DNA of 64,000 nucleotides from Bos javanicus (taxonomy: Eukaryota > Chordata > Mammalia > Artiodactyla > Bovidae): positions 29,367,925 to 29,431,924 of the forward strand of contig NC_083885.1 in assembly GCF_032452875.1 (NCBI RefSeq), in the 5' to 3' direction. A program made the position numbers and the translations under genes. The notes under the pieces are model-generated. The model ran no database searches and had not been told where the DNA came from. It saw only the letters and a list, made by a program, of their open reading frames with translations. Shown piece by piece: positions 33,436 through 43,229 of the stretch (its first letter is position 1; every line of letters begins with the position of its first letter).

Positions 33436-33914
33436 ATAGACATGGGGAGAGTCTGCTACAATTTAGCATTTAATTCAAAGTTACAGTTTTTAAACTAGTT
33501 GATATCTTTATTTCACTATATGCTGTATTCTTTAGTGGAATTCATTTTCTGTAAATATTCCCTGTATCCCCAGGATTTTCAACAAGTTAGCCCTTCTATG
33601 TCATGAGAAGTACAAACAGAATGTTGATTTGTAAGAAGTTCTGTTCTAATCTACTGAATTCCTGGTCCACAGTTTTCTTCTCATTTCTTTATCCTTACCA
33701 TCCTTGAAGATACTGAAAGTTTTTAATGGCTACTTCTTCCCTGAGCTTCCCTCTATAGCTCACAAGTTTCCATTGGCTTGGTTTCTTACATCTTTTGGTT
33801 TTTATCATAGTCTGAAACTGTGGGAAACATTTTTTAGGCCAAGTCCTTGTGTCCTGGATAGTCCACTATGCTGTGCTCAAAAAGAGAGTGGTTCAAATAT
33901 ATGAATATAGGAGT
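33436..33914. other. Unannotated stretch
   Basis: No repeat or gene recognised. Confidence 0.4.
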
Positions 33915-33925
33915 ATCTGTTTTAA

Positions 33926-34143
33926 GGGTTTCTCAGGTGCGCTAGTGGTAAAGAACCTGCCTGCCAATGCAGAAGACATAAGAGATGTTGGTTTGACCCC
34001 TGGACCAGTACGATCCACTGGAGAAGAGAATGGCTACCCACTCCAGTATTCTTACCTGGGAAATCCCATGGACATAGGAGGCTGATGGGCTACAGTCCAT
34101 GAGATCACAAAGAGTTGGACACAACTGAAGCGACTTGGCACAC
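33926..34143 (+). mobile_element. Bov-tA SINE, diverged
   Basis: GGGTTTCTCAGGTGCGCTAG, GAACCTGCCTGCCAATGCAG and CTACAGTCCATGAGATCAC follow Bov-tA with an extra ATAAGAGATG-like piece in the tRNA part. The TSD ATCTGTTTTAA / ATCTGTCTTTAA lies at 33915-33925 and 34144-34155. Confidence 0.9.
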
Positions 34144-34309
34144 ATCTGTCTTTAATATTTTACCTCCTAGGAACACTATTAGAAAAGAATGTTTCTACCT
34201 GTCAAAATTCCAGAAAGGGCCATGCTAATGTAAAATATGAATATATACATAGGTGATGGAAAGTCAAGCAACCTAAATGCATTGTCACATTTAGTGTTCA
34301 CATGAAAAG

Positions 34310-34427
34310 GGTAGATTCAGTTGTATCAGGTTTTCACTTGAACAACTTGCTTATGATCACATAGGCAAAATGCAGCTAAATTCTAATTCAGCTTTGAGCT
34401 TCTATTGTATTAATACCCTGTAGTTCA
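34310..34427 (-). repeat. MIR-like fragment, antisense
   Basis: AACAACTTGCTTATGATCACATAGG with AAATTCTAATTCAGCTTTGAG resembles MIR in reverse; weak. Confidence 0.35.
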
Positions 34428-34429
34428 AG

Positions 34430-35090
34430 ATTAACTAGTCATTCCTATTTAAGGATCTTGGGGAAATGAGATATGAGAGATATTCATTTGGGGTAAAATT
34501 AAAAAAAAATAGAATACACTATGTGGTTTGTTAGGGGGAAGGAAAGAATGCTAGAAACAAACTAATCATACAGTTCTTTATACACTGGTGGCACACTTCA
34601 AATGTTCTTTGCAATATGCTCTCTGCTCATTACTTCCATTAAGAGTTGGGCCAAGCACCACTCTCCTCAAAGACTCTTCTCCTAATACTCTGCCTTCTAA
34701 AATCTATCTCAGTTTTAAACCCTGTGTTATTTGGTAATCACTTAACACAACAGTTTTAAATGATCACTTCTGCTTTTAAAAATTCAGTTTCTATATATAA
34801 CTGAGCTATAATAAATAGAAGTCCTGGCAACAGACATTGTTTATTATTGAACTCTAATGAGATTCACCTTGGCAACTCACGGTATATGAGCATTGTTGTT
34901 AAACTGATAACCAAATTTAAGTGATATTATCAGTTAATGAAATTTTACCATTTTATTCTCTTACATTTCACTTTTAATCGCTGCCTTCAGTATATTAAAA
35001 AAGAAAAAGTCAGTCTCAATTTTGCCTAATCATGTAGTGCAATGTTTTATTATACAGATATATGTATATACAGATAAAAGGTGTGGAAAC
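34430..35090. other. Unannotated AT-rich stretch
   Basis: No repeat or gene recognised. Confidence 0.4.
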
Positions 35091-35871
35091 TAGAGAGGAT
35101 TAAGGGAAAATGGTGAAGTAGTTAGCACTAGGAATATATCTCCCTACTTAGACACTAATTACACTGGCAGAACCTATCTAATATAACTAGTTTGGAAGTC
35201 TGGAGTCTGTTGGAGGCTTGCAACTTCCAGGGAAAACCTTGGCTGGTAAATTGCACTGATTTTGGTCAATTTTATCTCATAGCCAAGTAGCAGCTGCCCA
35301 TTCTCCTCCCTCAGCCACATGGTAGGCAGGCAGCTGTGCATGTGTGTGAACACATGCGCAAGGAGCAGCTTGCACACAGCTTGTGGAAGTCAATGTGGGC
35401 AGAAAGAACCCTGCCCTTTACATATTGGGAAGCTCTTTTCTGTCACTGGTTTCTGCTTCTGGTTACAGACAAATCTGTGCAGACAAAGAGGCTGGCAGCC
35501 ATTGTTTTTGCACCTCCCCCGTTTTCACAAGCACCCCTCCCCTTGAGGTGAAGTGACTTCTAAGGGATTTAAAGGACCACTGTTCTCCCATCCCACAGAA
35601 TTTCTATTTTTTTTTTTCCTCTTTTAGAAACCACACATTAAAGACTAGGACATTCAAAAACAACTTGCATATGCAGACAAAAGCAGAGAGTGACCATACA
35701 TGTCCAGAGAAAGGATCAGAGAAGAACTGAAAAACTTCACACCTCAGGCTGATCCTTGGCATAAGAGACAGCCTATAAAAATCAAATAAACCAAAGAAAT
35801 AACAAAATCAGAAAACCCATGGAAGAGGTAGAATCTGATTTCCAGAGTCATAGTACTATATTATTAGATTT

Positions 35872-36287
35872 TCCCTGGAGTAGGAAATGGCAACCCGCTC
35901 CAGTATTCTTGCTTGGAAAATTCCATGGATAGAGTAGAGTTGCAATCTATGTTCATTGGAAGGACTGATGGTGAAGCTGAAACTCCAATATTTTGGCCAC
36001 CTGATGCGAGGAACTGACTCATTGGAAAAGACCCTGATGCAGGGAAAGACTGAGGGCAGGAGGAGAAGGGGATGACAGAGGATGAGATGGTTGGATGGCA
36101 ACCCCGACTCAATGGACATGGGTTTGGGTGGACTCCGGGAGTTGATGATGGACAGGGAGACCTGGTGTGCTGCGGTTCATGTGGTCACAAACAGTTGGAC
36201 ACGACTGAGTGACTAAACTGAACTAAACAGTCTATGTATGGGGTCACAAAGAATTGGATATGACTGAGTGACTGAGCACACATACAG
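35872..36287 (+). mobile_element. Bov-tA SINE (5'-truncated) carrying a nested BovB
   Basis: The SINE pieces are 35872-35951 (from TCCCTGGAGTAGGAAATGG) and 36228-36287 (GGGGTCACAAAGAATTGG and tail). A perfect 12-bp TSD, ATTATTAGATTT, at 35860-35871 and 36288-36299 brackets everything. The SINE lacks its tRNA head. Confidence 0.95.
35952..36227 (+). mobile_element. BovB 3' fragment nested in Bov-tA
   Basis: From TTCATTGGAAGGACTGATGG to the tail GACTAAACTGAACTAAA. The TSD CAATCTATG / CAGTCTATG (one mismatch) lies at 35943-35951 and 36228-36236. Insertion after the SINE gives a clear relative age. Confidence 0.93.
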
Positions 36288-36662
36288 ATTATTAGATTTA
36301 AATGTTAAACAAGCAAACAAACAAACAAAAGCACAGGGCATATAAGGAAACAGGGAAGCACGGTCCATTCAAATAAATAAACAGAAACTGTGAAAAAAGA
36401 ACTAATGGCAGATATACTAGACAAAGATTTTAAAACAGTTGTCTTAAAGCTACTTGGAGAACTAAATGAAGATGTGGAGAGGGTCAATACAACAATGTAT
36501 AAATAAAATGGAAATGTCAGTAAAGAGATAGAAAATTTAAAAGAAACAAAAAAGAAAATCTGGAGCTGTCAGTATAACAAGTGAAATAAAAATCTTATAG
36601 GGAAATTCAGAGGTCAAACAGAAGAAGAATCAGTGAACTTGAAGATAGAATAATTAGAATTA

Positions 36663-36935
36663 TTGTTTGAGGAGCATAAAGAAAAAGTACTGAGGAAAAA
36701 CAAACAGAGCCTAAGAGACCTAAGGGACATCATCAGGAGTAGCAACATGAAAGCAGCAAGAAAGAAGCAAATTGTCACACACAAAAAAGGATCCTCAATA
36801 AGAATATCAGCAGATTTTTCATCAGAAACTTTGAAAGGCAGAAGACAATCAGTCAATGTATTCAAAATCCTAAAAGGGGGCAGGGAGAATTCAGCCAAAA
36901 ATTCCATATCCGGTAAAACTGTCTTTCAAAAGTAA
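36663..36935 (+). pseudogene. HAL1 ORF1 remnant
   Basis: A 90-codon open piece. KKQIVTHKKGSSIRISADFS followed by SSETLKGRR corresponds to the RNA-binding part of L1 ORF1 proteins (the V-T-H-K-G and T-A-D-L-S-type block). The KQSLRDLRDIIRS block upstream fits the end of the coiled-coil/RRM region. After a frameshift near 36905 the frame resumes as KLSFKSKGDIKTFADKQKLR. It is non-functional. Confidence 0.75.
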
Positions 36936-37389
36936 GGGAGATATTAAGACATTTGCAGATAAACAAAAGCTGAGGGAGTTTATGACCATTCTACCTGCCT
37001 TGAGAGAAACCCTCAAGGAGTCCTGCAAGGAAAGGTGAAAGTACATTAGGTAGTAAATTGAAGCTGTATGGGAAAGTAAAGATTTCAGTAAAGATGAGTA
37101 CATGGGCAATTAGAGAAGGAAATATTATTATAACACTGCTTTGTAACTTCACTTTTTGTTTCCTACCTGATTTCAGAGACTAATGCCTTTAAAGAAAAAA
37201 GAAAGAAAGAAGATTGTTAGTGTAAAAGCTAATATTATTGTAACTTTGCTTTGTAATTCCAAATCTTATTTTCTGCATAGTATAAGACTAATGCATTTAA
37301 AAGATTATCAGTTTATGTTGTTGCACACACAATCTATAAAAGTATAACTCTGTGACATCAACTCTGAAAGGGCCGGCAGTGGAGCTCTA

Positions 37390-39320
37390 AAGGAGCCCCT
37401 TTCTTGTTTCAGAAAGACTGTCTTCTACCTCTGAACCTTAGAATTATTTGAAAATAAGTTTATAGAAATTCCAAAACCTAGGTCCCAAGATTTATGATAT
37501 GTGTTGCATGAACAATAATGTCTCTTATTGAGTATTAAGTGTGGATTTGTAAATTGTAAGCAAATTACCCTCATTTTTAATACTATCCACCATGTCTCAT
37601 ACCTTTCAGATTAATGTCTCCTTTTATTTTCTTCTCTTTATGAATATAAGCAGCCCAGAGTTCTAATCATTAATGCCTACAGTTTTTCCAAGGGGTTTGA
37701 ACTCAAGTGCCCAACTTTGGGTGTGGTGACAAGCCATATGGTGTGAGAAAGATGTAAATTGTTACCTCATGATAGCTTTAATAGATTCCTCATCACCACA
37801 GAAGAATAATTTGATTTATTCAATAGTCACAGATCAACGTTTCAAAATTTTCTTTAAAGTGGAAGAGAGTCATTTGCAAATGAAATAATCTAGTGACTGT
37901 TACAGCCATTTTTTACAGGAAGCATGTTACTAAAACGCCTGCTGCTTTTTTCCACTGTGCCTGCTTTCTGTCACGCATGCCACTGGTTTGCCCTCTAGCC
38001 CACCCATCACATTCCTATTCAGAAGGCAAACTGCACTCGTGACTTCACTTGGAAGTAGCTCCAGATGTTCCATTTGCTTCTGGGCAAGAATGTATTAACA
38101 TTTTAAGCGCTAGGTAGTGGAAATGTTCAAATATCATCTGTAGTGTCTGATTTGTAGCAAGACTACTTAATGGATATTCTATACTTAGGATGAATTGCAA
38201 AATGATAAGGCATAAGAAGGAAACAGACTGACAAAATTTGGCAAGCTAAGAAAAATTTTGTCAGCTTGAGGACACCACTGATGTTGTTCTTCCAAGTCTT
38301 GCATATTGTATTGGTTGTAACTCCCAGAAAGCATCATGTAATGCTTGCCTTTCTGAGTTCACTAGAGTGTAGCCACATCCACTAGAGTGGTGAACTTCAT
38401 ATCTAGCCAAGAATTGCTAGACTAGTCTTGACTTTGTAGGGATTTGAGTGCTCAACTCTGTTTGATGGTATTATATTGAGTTAACTGTCCAATTAATATC
38501 TTGTTTCATGAACTGTCTGTTAAGCTTAATAGCTGAGAATCCAAAGTGACTTATAAGAATGTATAAGAATCTTATAAGAATGTATGAAACTTTAGAGAAG
38601 ATTCAATTAATTTTAGGTTATATATACACAGTCTCTGCAACTTTCAAATTATGAAAAACAAACCAAAATATTTTTCTTGTGTACTTTTATATGATCACTA
38701 TGCCCATTTTTTTAAAACTCTAATTCATTATACATTTTCTGATCTATCCACTGAACTAAGAATTTGAAATCTATACCTTACCTTATCGTATTTTCCTTCC
38801 TGGAAATAAAATGATTCCCCAATAAAGGCAAAAAAAAAAAAAAAAAAGCATGGGAAAATACTGTGATGGCTGCTGCTCTGAAATTTTAAGAAGAGAACGT
38901 TTGACTATGTGAAACCTGTTGCATGAATTACGGAAATCACTGCAGCTATGGATGTATATGTGTGTGTATTGGCAACATGGGAAGTGGCATTTGAAGCTTC
39001 CTGACCCATCTCCTTCATGTGCCTCCAGCTTAAGTCCTCCCTCATGTCCAGTCTTGTAGGAAAATTGAATAAATGGGTTCCTTCCCTTCTCTGTTTATGC
39101 TGGTTTCAGTAACAAGGTCTCTGCTTTAATCTATGAGAAACTCCAGTCTTTCATAGCATCCCACAGCTACTTAAGGTGGAGAATAGTCTTCTAGTTCCAG
39201 ATCTAGCTAACTTTTTATATTATCATCACCACTTTCAGATTTAGAGAAGCATAATTTTATTACCTATTTACAAATATTTAAGAGTGCTTTTAAGTACATC
39301 AATATTATTTACATGTGCAT
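37390..39320. other. Unannotated stretch
   Basis: No repeat recognised apart from a 19-A run at 38829-38847 and a short duplication CTTATAAGAATGTAT (38550-38586). Confidence 0.4.
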
Positions 39321-39322
39321 AA

Positions 39323-39640
39323 AACTGTTTGAGTCCCTTGGACTGCAAGGAGATCCAACCAGTCCATCCTAAAGATCAGTCTTGAGTGTTCATTGGAAGG
39401 ACTGATGTTGAAGCTGAAATGACAATACTTTGGCCACCTGATGCAAAGAGCTGACTCATTTGAAAAGACCCTCATGCTGGGAAAGATTGAATGCAGGAGG
39501 AGAAGGGGACGACAGAAGATGAAATGATTGGATGGCATCACTGACTCAATGGACATGAGTTTGGGTAAAATCTGAGAGTTGGTGATGGACAGGGAGGCCT
39601 GGCGTGCTGTGGTTCATGGGGTCGCAAAGAATCGGATATG
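39323..39640 (+). mobile_element. BovB 3' portion of a BovB/BOV-A2 chimera
   Basis: BovB from the GAGTCCCTTGGACTGCAAGG block to the 3' end block GTGGTTCATGGGGTCGCAAAG. Instead of the expected (ACTGA)n tail it continues into BOV-A2 sequence. Confidence 0.9.
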
Positions 39641-39811
39641 ACTGAGCAACTTCACTTTCATTTTTCACTTTCATGCATTGGAGAAGGAAATGGCAACCCA
39701 CTCCAGTGTTCTTGCCTGGAGAATCCCAGGGACAGGGGAGCCTGGTGGGCTGCCGTCTATGGGGTCGCACAGAGTTGGACACGACTGAAGTGACTTAGCA
39801 GCAGCAGCAGC
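39641..39811 (+). mobile_element. BOV-A2 portion of the chimera
   Basis: ACTTCACTTTCATTTTTCAC, the TTTCATGCATTGGAGAAGG linker, the complete second monomer and an (AGC)n tail. The first monomer of BOV-A2 is replaced by BovB. The switch lies within GGGTCGCAAAGAATCGGATATGACTGAGCAACTT, which both families share. Confidence 0.93.
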
Positions 39812-39814
39812 TTT

Positions 39815-40138
39815 AAATTAAACTGGAGGACTGGCAGAAAAATGAGTGATTGAAAGTGATAAGCATTTGCCCTCACAAATGTGAAATGAAGACTAGTGGC
39901 CACTTACTATCCTGAACCAGTTGTAGAAATGCTAGTTCAGTGATGCTTTCCAGTTGGTGCTCTTATTGGGACCATATTGAAATAAACTATTATTTTTAAA
40001 AATTAAAGATAAAATTTAGTTACTAAAGAGAATATGCATAGTGAGACTGAAATAACTTTATTATTAGATCAAACAATTCCATATTTGTACTGAAAGGGTC
40101 AGAACCTGAATAATTAAAAATTGCTAAAACAAAACAAA
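39815..40138. other. Unannotated stretch
   Basis: No repeat or gene recognised. Confidence 0.4.
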
Positions 40139-40141
40139 AAA

Positions 40142-40262
40142 AGGAGTTCCCTGGTGGTCTAGTGGTTAGACTTGCAGGCTTTTGCTGCCATAACCCAAGT
40201 TCAGTTCCTGGTCAGGAAACTGAAATCCCACAAGCTTTGTAGCATGACCCAGATAAATAAGT
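40142..40262 (+). mobile_element. CHR-type SINE
   Basis: GGAGTTCCCTGGTGGTCTAG, TGGTTAGACTTGCAGGC, AAGTTCAGTTCCTGGTCAGG and AAATCCCACAAGC are in sense order. Confidence 0.82.
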
Positions 40263-40368
40263 TAATTAAAAAATTTAAAAATTACATAAAATTCTTTCTT
40301 TACATTAAATAGGAAGACATCTTCCTATTCTCTTCCACCTAATAATTGATCAGAATCATCACAAGTTT

Positions 40369-40586
40369 GGGGCTTCCCTGGTGGCTCAGGAGGTAAAGAA
40401 TCTGCCTGCAATGCAGGAGACCTGACTTTGATTCCTGGGTTGGAAAGATTCTCTGGCAAAGGGACTAACCACCCACTCCAGTATTCTTGCCTGGAAAATT
40501 CCATGGACAGAGAGGCCGGGCAGGCAACAGTCCATAGGGTTGCAAAGAGTTGGACATGACTGAGTGACTTAACGCTTTCCCTTTCA
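40369..40586 (+). mobile_element. Bov-tA SINE
   Basis: Sense Bov-tA from GGGGCTTCCCTGGTGGCTC to the CTTTCCCTTTCACC tail. The TSD is not clean. Confidence 0.92.
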
Positions 40587-40589
40587 CCA

Positions 40590-41035
40590 CAATATTGCAA
40601 AAAAACCAAAAACAAAAGCAAAACTAGTTTGTTTCACCTTTTTCTACTTGTTCTCCCATCTCTATTTGTAGGCAGTACATGGATTATGCACTTGAAAATG
40701 CAGATATAAACAAAGTTGACATTCAGAAATATTTGCTAGCCCATGATTTCTTTCCCTTTAGAGTTTGAGTTATGCATAACTAGTTATAATACAATGTGAT
40801 ATATAAATATATATGAGGTAATATATACAGTACACTTTAAAAATCCATGGAATATATTCTTATGAAATAAAAACATTTTGAGGTACTTTATATAGAGAGA
40901 GATATTAGACAGATGAGCATATATTTTAAATGTAGAGACAGAGACAAGTCATGAACAAACAAGGACTGAATAATTAAAAGCCATGTTGAAGAAATGGAGT
41001 GCAGAAACTGTGGCTAGATTCAAGGACCATTTTTA
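40590..41035. other. Unannotated AT-rich stretch
   Basis: AT-rich dinucleotide runs at 40797-40833. No gene. Confidence 0.4.
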
Positions 41036-41039
41036 GAGA

Positions 41040-41425
41040 TAAGGTTGTAGATGGAAGTTGAAGGCAGATCTTCGGAGGTTTTGAATACCGGGTAGATTGG
41101 GCCATAATTGTGCTGGAAATAGAATAGACACTGAGGAGTCACAAAGGAAGGAATGACATGATTTAACCTGTACTCTTAGAAAATCAATTTGGGAAGAATT
41201 ACCTGAAGGGGACTTGAGGCAGAGAAGCTGTTAGAAGTCAGTGCCCCTGCCTAAGTTCCAGGCAATGAAAGCCCAAACCAAGGCAAAACAATGAAAACTG
41301 AGAGAAAGAGGCCATTTCAAAAGACATTGTAGGAGTATAATTGGCTGGATATTGAAACCAATGCTCTATCCTGGGAGAGAAAGAAATTGAAGATGGCTCT
41401 TAGATTTTTGAACATGGATGATAGA
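41040..41425 (-). repeat. Ancient L2-like remnant, orientation tentative
   Basis: GAAGGAATGACATGATTTAACC, AAAATCAATTTGGGAAG and TTGAAGATGGCTCTTAGATT resemble the same old mammal-wide repeat seen at 3855-4683. Family assignment is uncertain. Confidence 0.3.
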
Positions 41426-41429
41426 GCGA

Positions 41430-41955
41430 TAGTACAGTTAACAGATAAGAAAATAGCTAAATAATAGTTTTCAATATATGGATCAACTCCAGTAATAAGG
41501 TAGTATGTTTCTGAACCACTCTGATGAGGAGTGTATGTTCAAATCTGAAGTCTTTGGGAAAGAGCCCCATGGTGGATTAGTTTTGTCTGACAAAGACATA
41601 CACATGGATGTCAGATATTTTCCATTCTCATATAGGGGAAAAAAAAGAGAGAGAGGTTCACTACTGTATTTGACTCATTTTGTGGAATATTCTAAAGATT
41701 GTTGCCAACAGATCTTTTCTTTTTCTTGTAATGTTTTTGTTATATTTTAATGGAATACAGGAACAGAGATATTAAAAATTTTAATATCCTCACTTGGACA
41801 CAATAAGGTTGATAATTAGAGCAGAGAAGACAATGCACGCTCTTTGAGTGAAGCAAAGTCTACATGTGTGAATCCAGGGATTTACCATGTTGACTTGGCT
41901 ACATGAATCACATTTGCATTTTATGGGACAAGAAGACTTACCTAAGAAGATAATA
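41430..41955. other. Unannotated stretch
   Basis: The 81-codon frame at 41505-41750 shows no recognisable domain. Confidence 0.4.
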
Positions 41956-41957
41956 TG

Positions 41958-42222
41958 ATAATAGCTAGCACTTACATGTAAAAGAATAGGAAATACTCTC
42001 TGGCAAATGTATTCTTTATTTATCCAATGAATGCTCACAATAGCTAACACAATAATGTGAGCTTAGTAATAGTTCCAACCCCATTTTGTAGGTGACAAAA
42101 CTGAGGCAAGAGTTGTTAAATTGTTTGCCAAATCTCATACAACTAGGAAGTTGCGAAAGCAGAATTTAAATTAAGGTAGTCTGACTCCAAAGCCCATATT
42201 CTTAGCCACTAAACTATACAGT
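41958..42222 (-). repeat. MIR SINE, antisense, nearly complete
   Basis: ATAATAGCTAGCACTTACATG, ATGAATGCTCACAATAG, CCCCATTTTGTAGGTGACAAAACTGAGGC, AGTCTGACTCCAAAGCCC and CTTAGCCACTAAACTATAC match the full MIR in reverse order. Confidence 0.8.
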
Positions 42223-42240
42223 TTGTATTGTAGATGGAGC

Positions 42241-42552
42241 CTGGGGGTGTGGCTCAGTGGTAGAGTGCATGCTTAGCATGTATGAGACCCTGGGTTCAAT
42301 CCCAGTACTCCCATCTTCATATTTGGGCTTCCCCCATCTTCATATTCGCTTCCATTGGCTAATGGTAAAGAATTCACCTGCCATGCGGGAGACCCAGGTT
42401 GGATCCCTGAGATGGGAAGTTCCCCTGGCGGTGGAAATGGCAACCTACTCCAGTATTCTTGCCTGGAGAATTTCACGGACAGAGGAGGCTAGTGGTCTCC
42501 ATGGGGTCCATGGGGTTGCAAAGAGTCGGACATGACTGAGCGACTAACACAC
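42241..42552 (+). mobile_element. Composite retroposon: tRNA-Ala-like unit + Bov-tA
   Basis: One TSD pair (ATTGTAGATGGAGC at 42227-42240, ATTGTAGATGGAAGC at 42553-42567) encloses a tRNA-Ala-like sequence (42243-42313), a 40-base junction, and an otherwise ordinary Bov-tA (from about 42347). The junction holds a direct repeat CCCATCTTCATATT (42310-42323 and 42333-42346), with GGGCTTCC, the usual Bov-tA start, between the copies. This looks like a switch onto Bov-tA followed by slippage. Confidence 0.8.
42243..42313 (+). tRNA. tRNA-Ala(AGC)-like pseudogene
   Basis: The 71-base sequence folds as a tRNA. Acceptor GGGGGTG (42243-42249) pairs with TACTCCC (42306-42312), followed by discriminator A. 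A-box TGGCTCAGTGG and B-box GGTTCAATCC are present. The anticodon stem CATGC/GTATG carries the loop TTAGCAT, giving anticodon AGC at 42275-42277. The T loop is one base short (six bases), and the 3' end is joined to a SINE rather than a terminator. It is therefore more likely a retroposed or SINE-like copy than a working gene. Confidence 0.75.
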
Positions 42553-42567
42553 ATTGTAGATGGAAGC

Positions 42568-42950
42568 ATTCTCTATGCAAGAGAAAGTGGACTTTTTAAA
42601 GAAACACCAGTAGGACATGGAGTTGTTATTAGGAAACCTAAGGGAATATCAAATATCAGTGCTTGGCAAGAAATAGAAATAAATGAAGCAGGCTGGAAGC
42701 AGAGGGGAATTAAATCATGCATTTCCTGTCTGAGGAGACTAGTTACACCTGAAAGTCAGTGATGCTGACCAACTGTTGACAGTACTCATTCATCTTAGTG
42801 AAACACCAGAAATCCAGAACATCATGGGCAATCCCTTTAATTTTCAGTATTGGGACCAAATAAATTTGTTTAAAGATGGGATGGGGCCAAAGCACAAAAA
42901 CAAAAGCAGAAACCAAAACAAAAACATAGAGTGTGATAAATCTGGGCCAC
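42568..42950. other. Unannotated stretch
   Basis: No repeat or gene recognised. Confidence 0.4.
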
Positions 42951-42952
42951 AG

Positions 42953-43228
42953 ATTTTTTTTTTTTTAATTTTATTATTTTTTTATTTTTTTGCTGGGTCT
43001 TGGTTGCTGCACACAGGCTTTCTCTGATTGCAGTGAGCCAGGGCTACTCTTCGTGGCCATGTGCAGGCTTCTCATTGCAGTGGCTTCTCTTGTTATGGAG
43101 CATGGGCTCAGTAGTGGTGGCACACAGGCTTAGCTGCCTGATGGCATTAGAATCTTCCAGGTGTCCCATTAATGTCCTCTGCATTATATGGCAGGCGGAT
43201 TCTTAATTGAATCACTGAGGAACTCCCC
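42953..43228 (-). mobile_element. CHR-type SINE, antisense
   Basis: A T-rich head (the reversed A-tail), TGGGTCTTGGTTGCTGCACAC, CTCAGTAGTGGTGGCACACAGG and GGATTCTTAATTGAATCACTGAGG are in reverse order. Confidence 0.78.
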
Positions 43229-43229
43229 A

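Larger units (their letters stand above)
35095..37385 (+). mobile_element. Near-complete HAL1 (half-L1) element
   Basis: Reading on the plus strand: an L1/HAL1-like 5' UTR (TGGTGAAGTAG near 35111, GAGTCTGTTGGAGGCTTGC near 35204, CTCAGCCACATGGTAGGCAG near 35310), a transition with AGACAGCCTATAAAAATC (35767), an ORF1-like region (36380-37040), and a 3' UTR with repeated TTTGTAACTTCAC-type blocks. No ORF2 follows, which is the defining feature of HAL1. A Bov-tA (35872-36287) interrupts it. Without that insertion the element is about 1.87 kb, close to complete. The identification is by recognition of several ordered blocks. Confidence 0.75.

Noticed and set aside
35312..35551. Overlapping open frames rich in Cys/His near 35319-35551
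   Set aside because: They lie in the HAL1 5' UTR, which is not coding.
42243..42313. Functional tRNA-Ala gene
   Set aside because: The T loop is one base short, there is no T-run terminator, and the sequence lies within a TSD-bounded retroposon.
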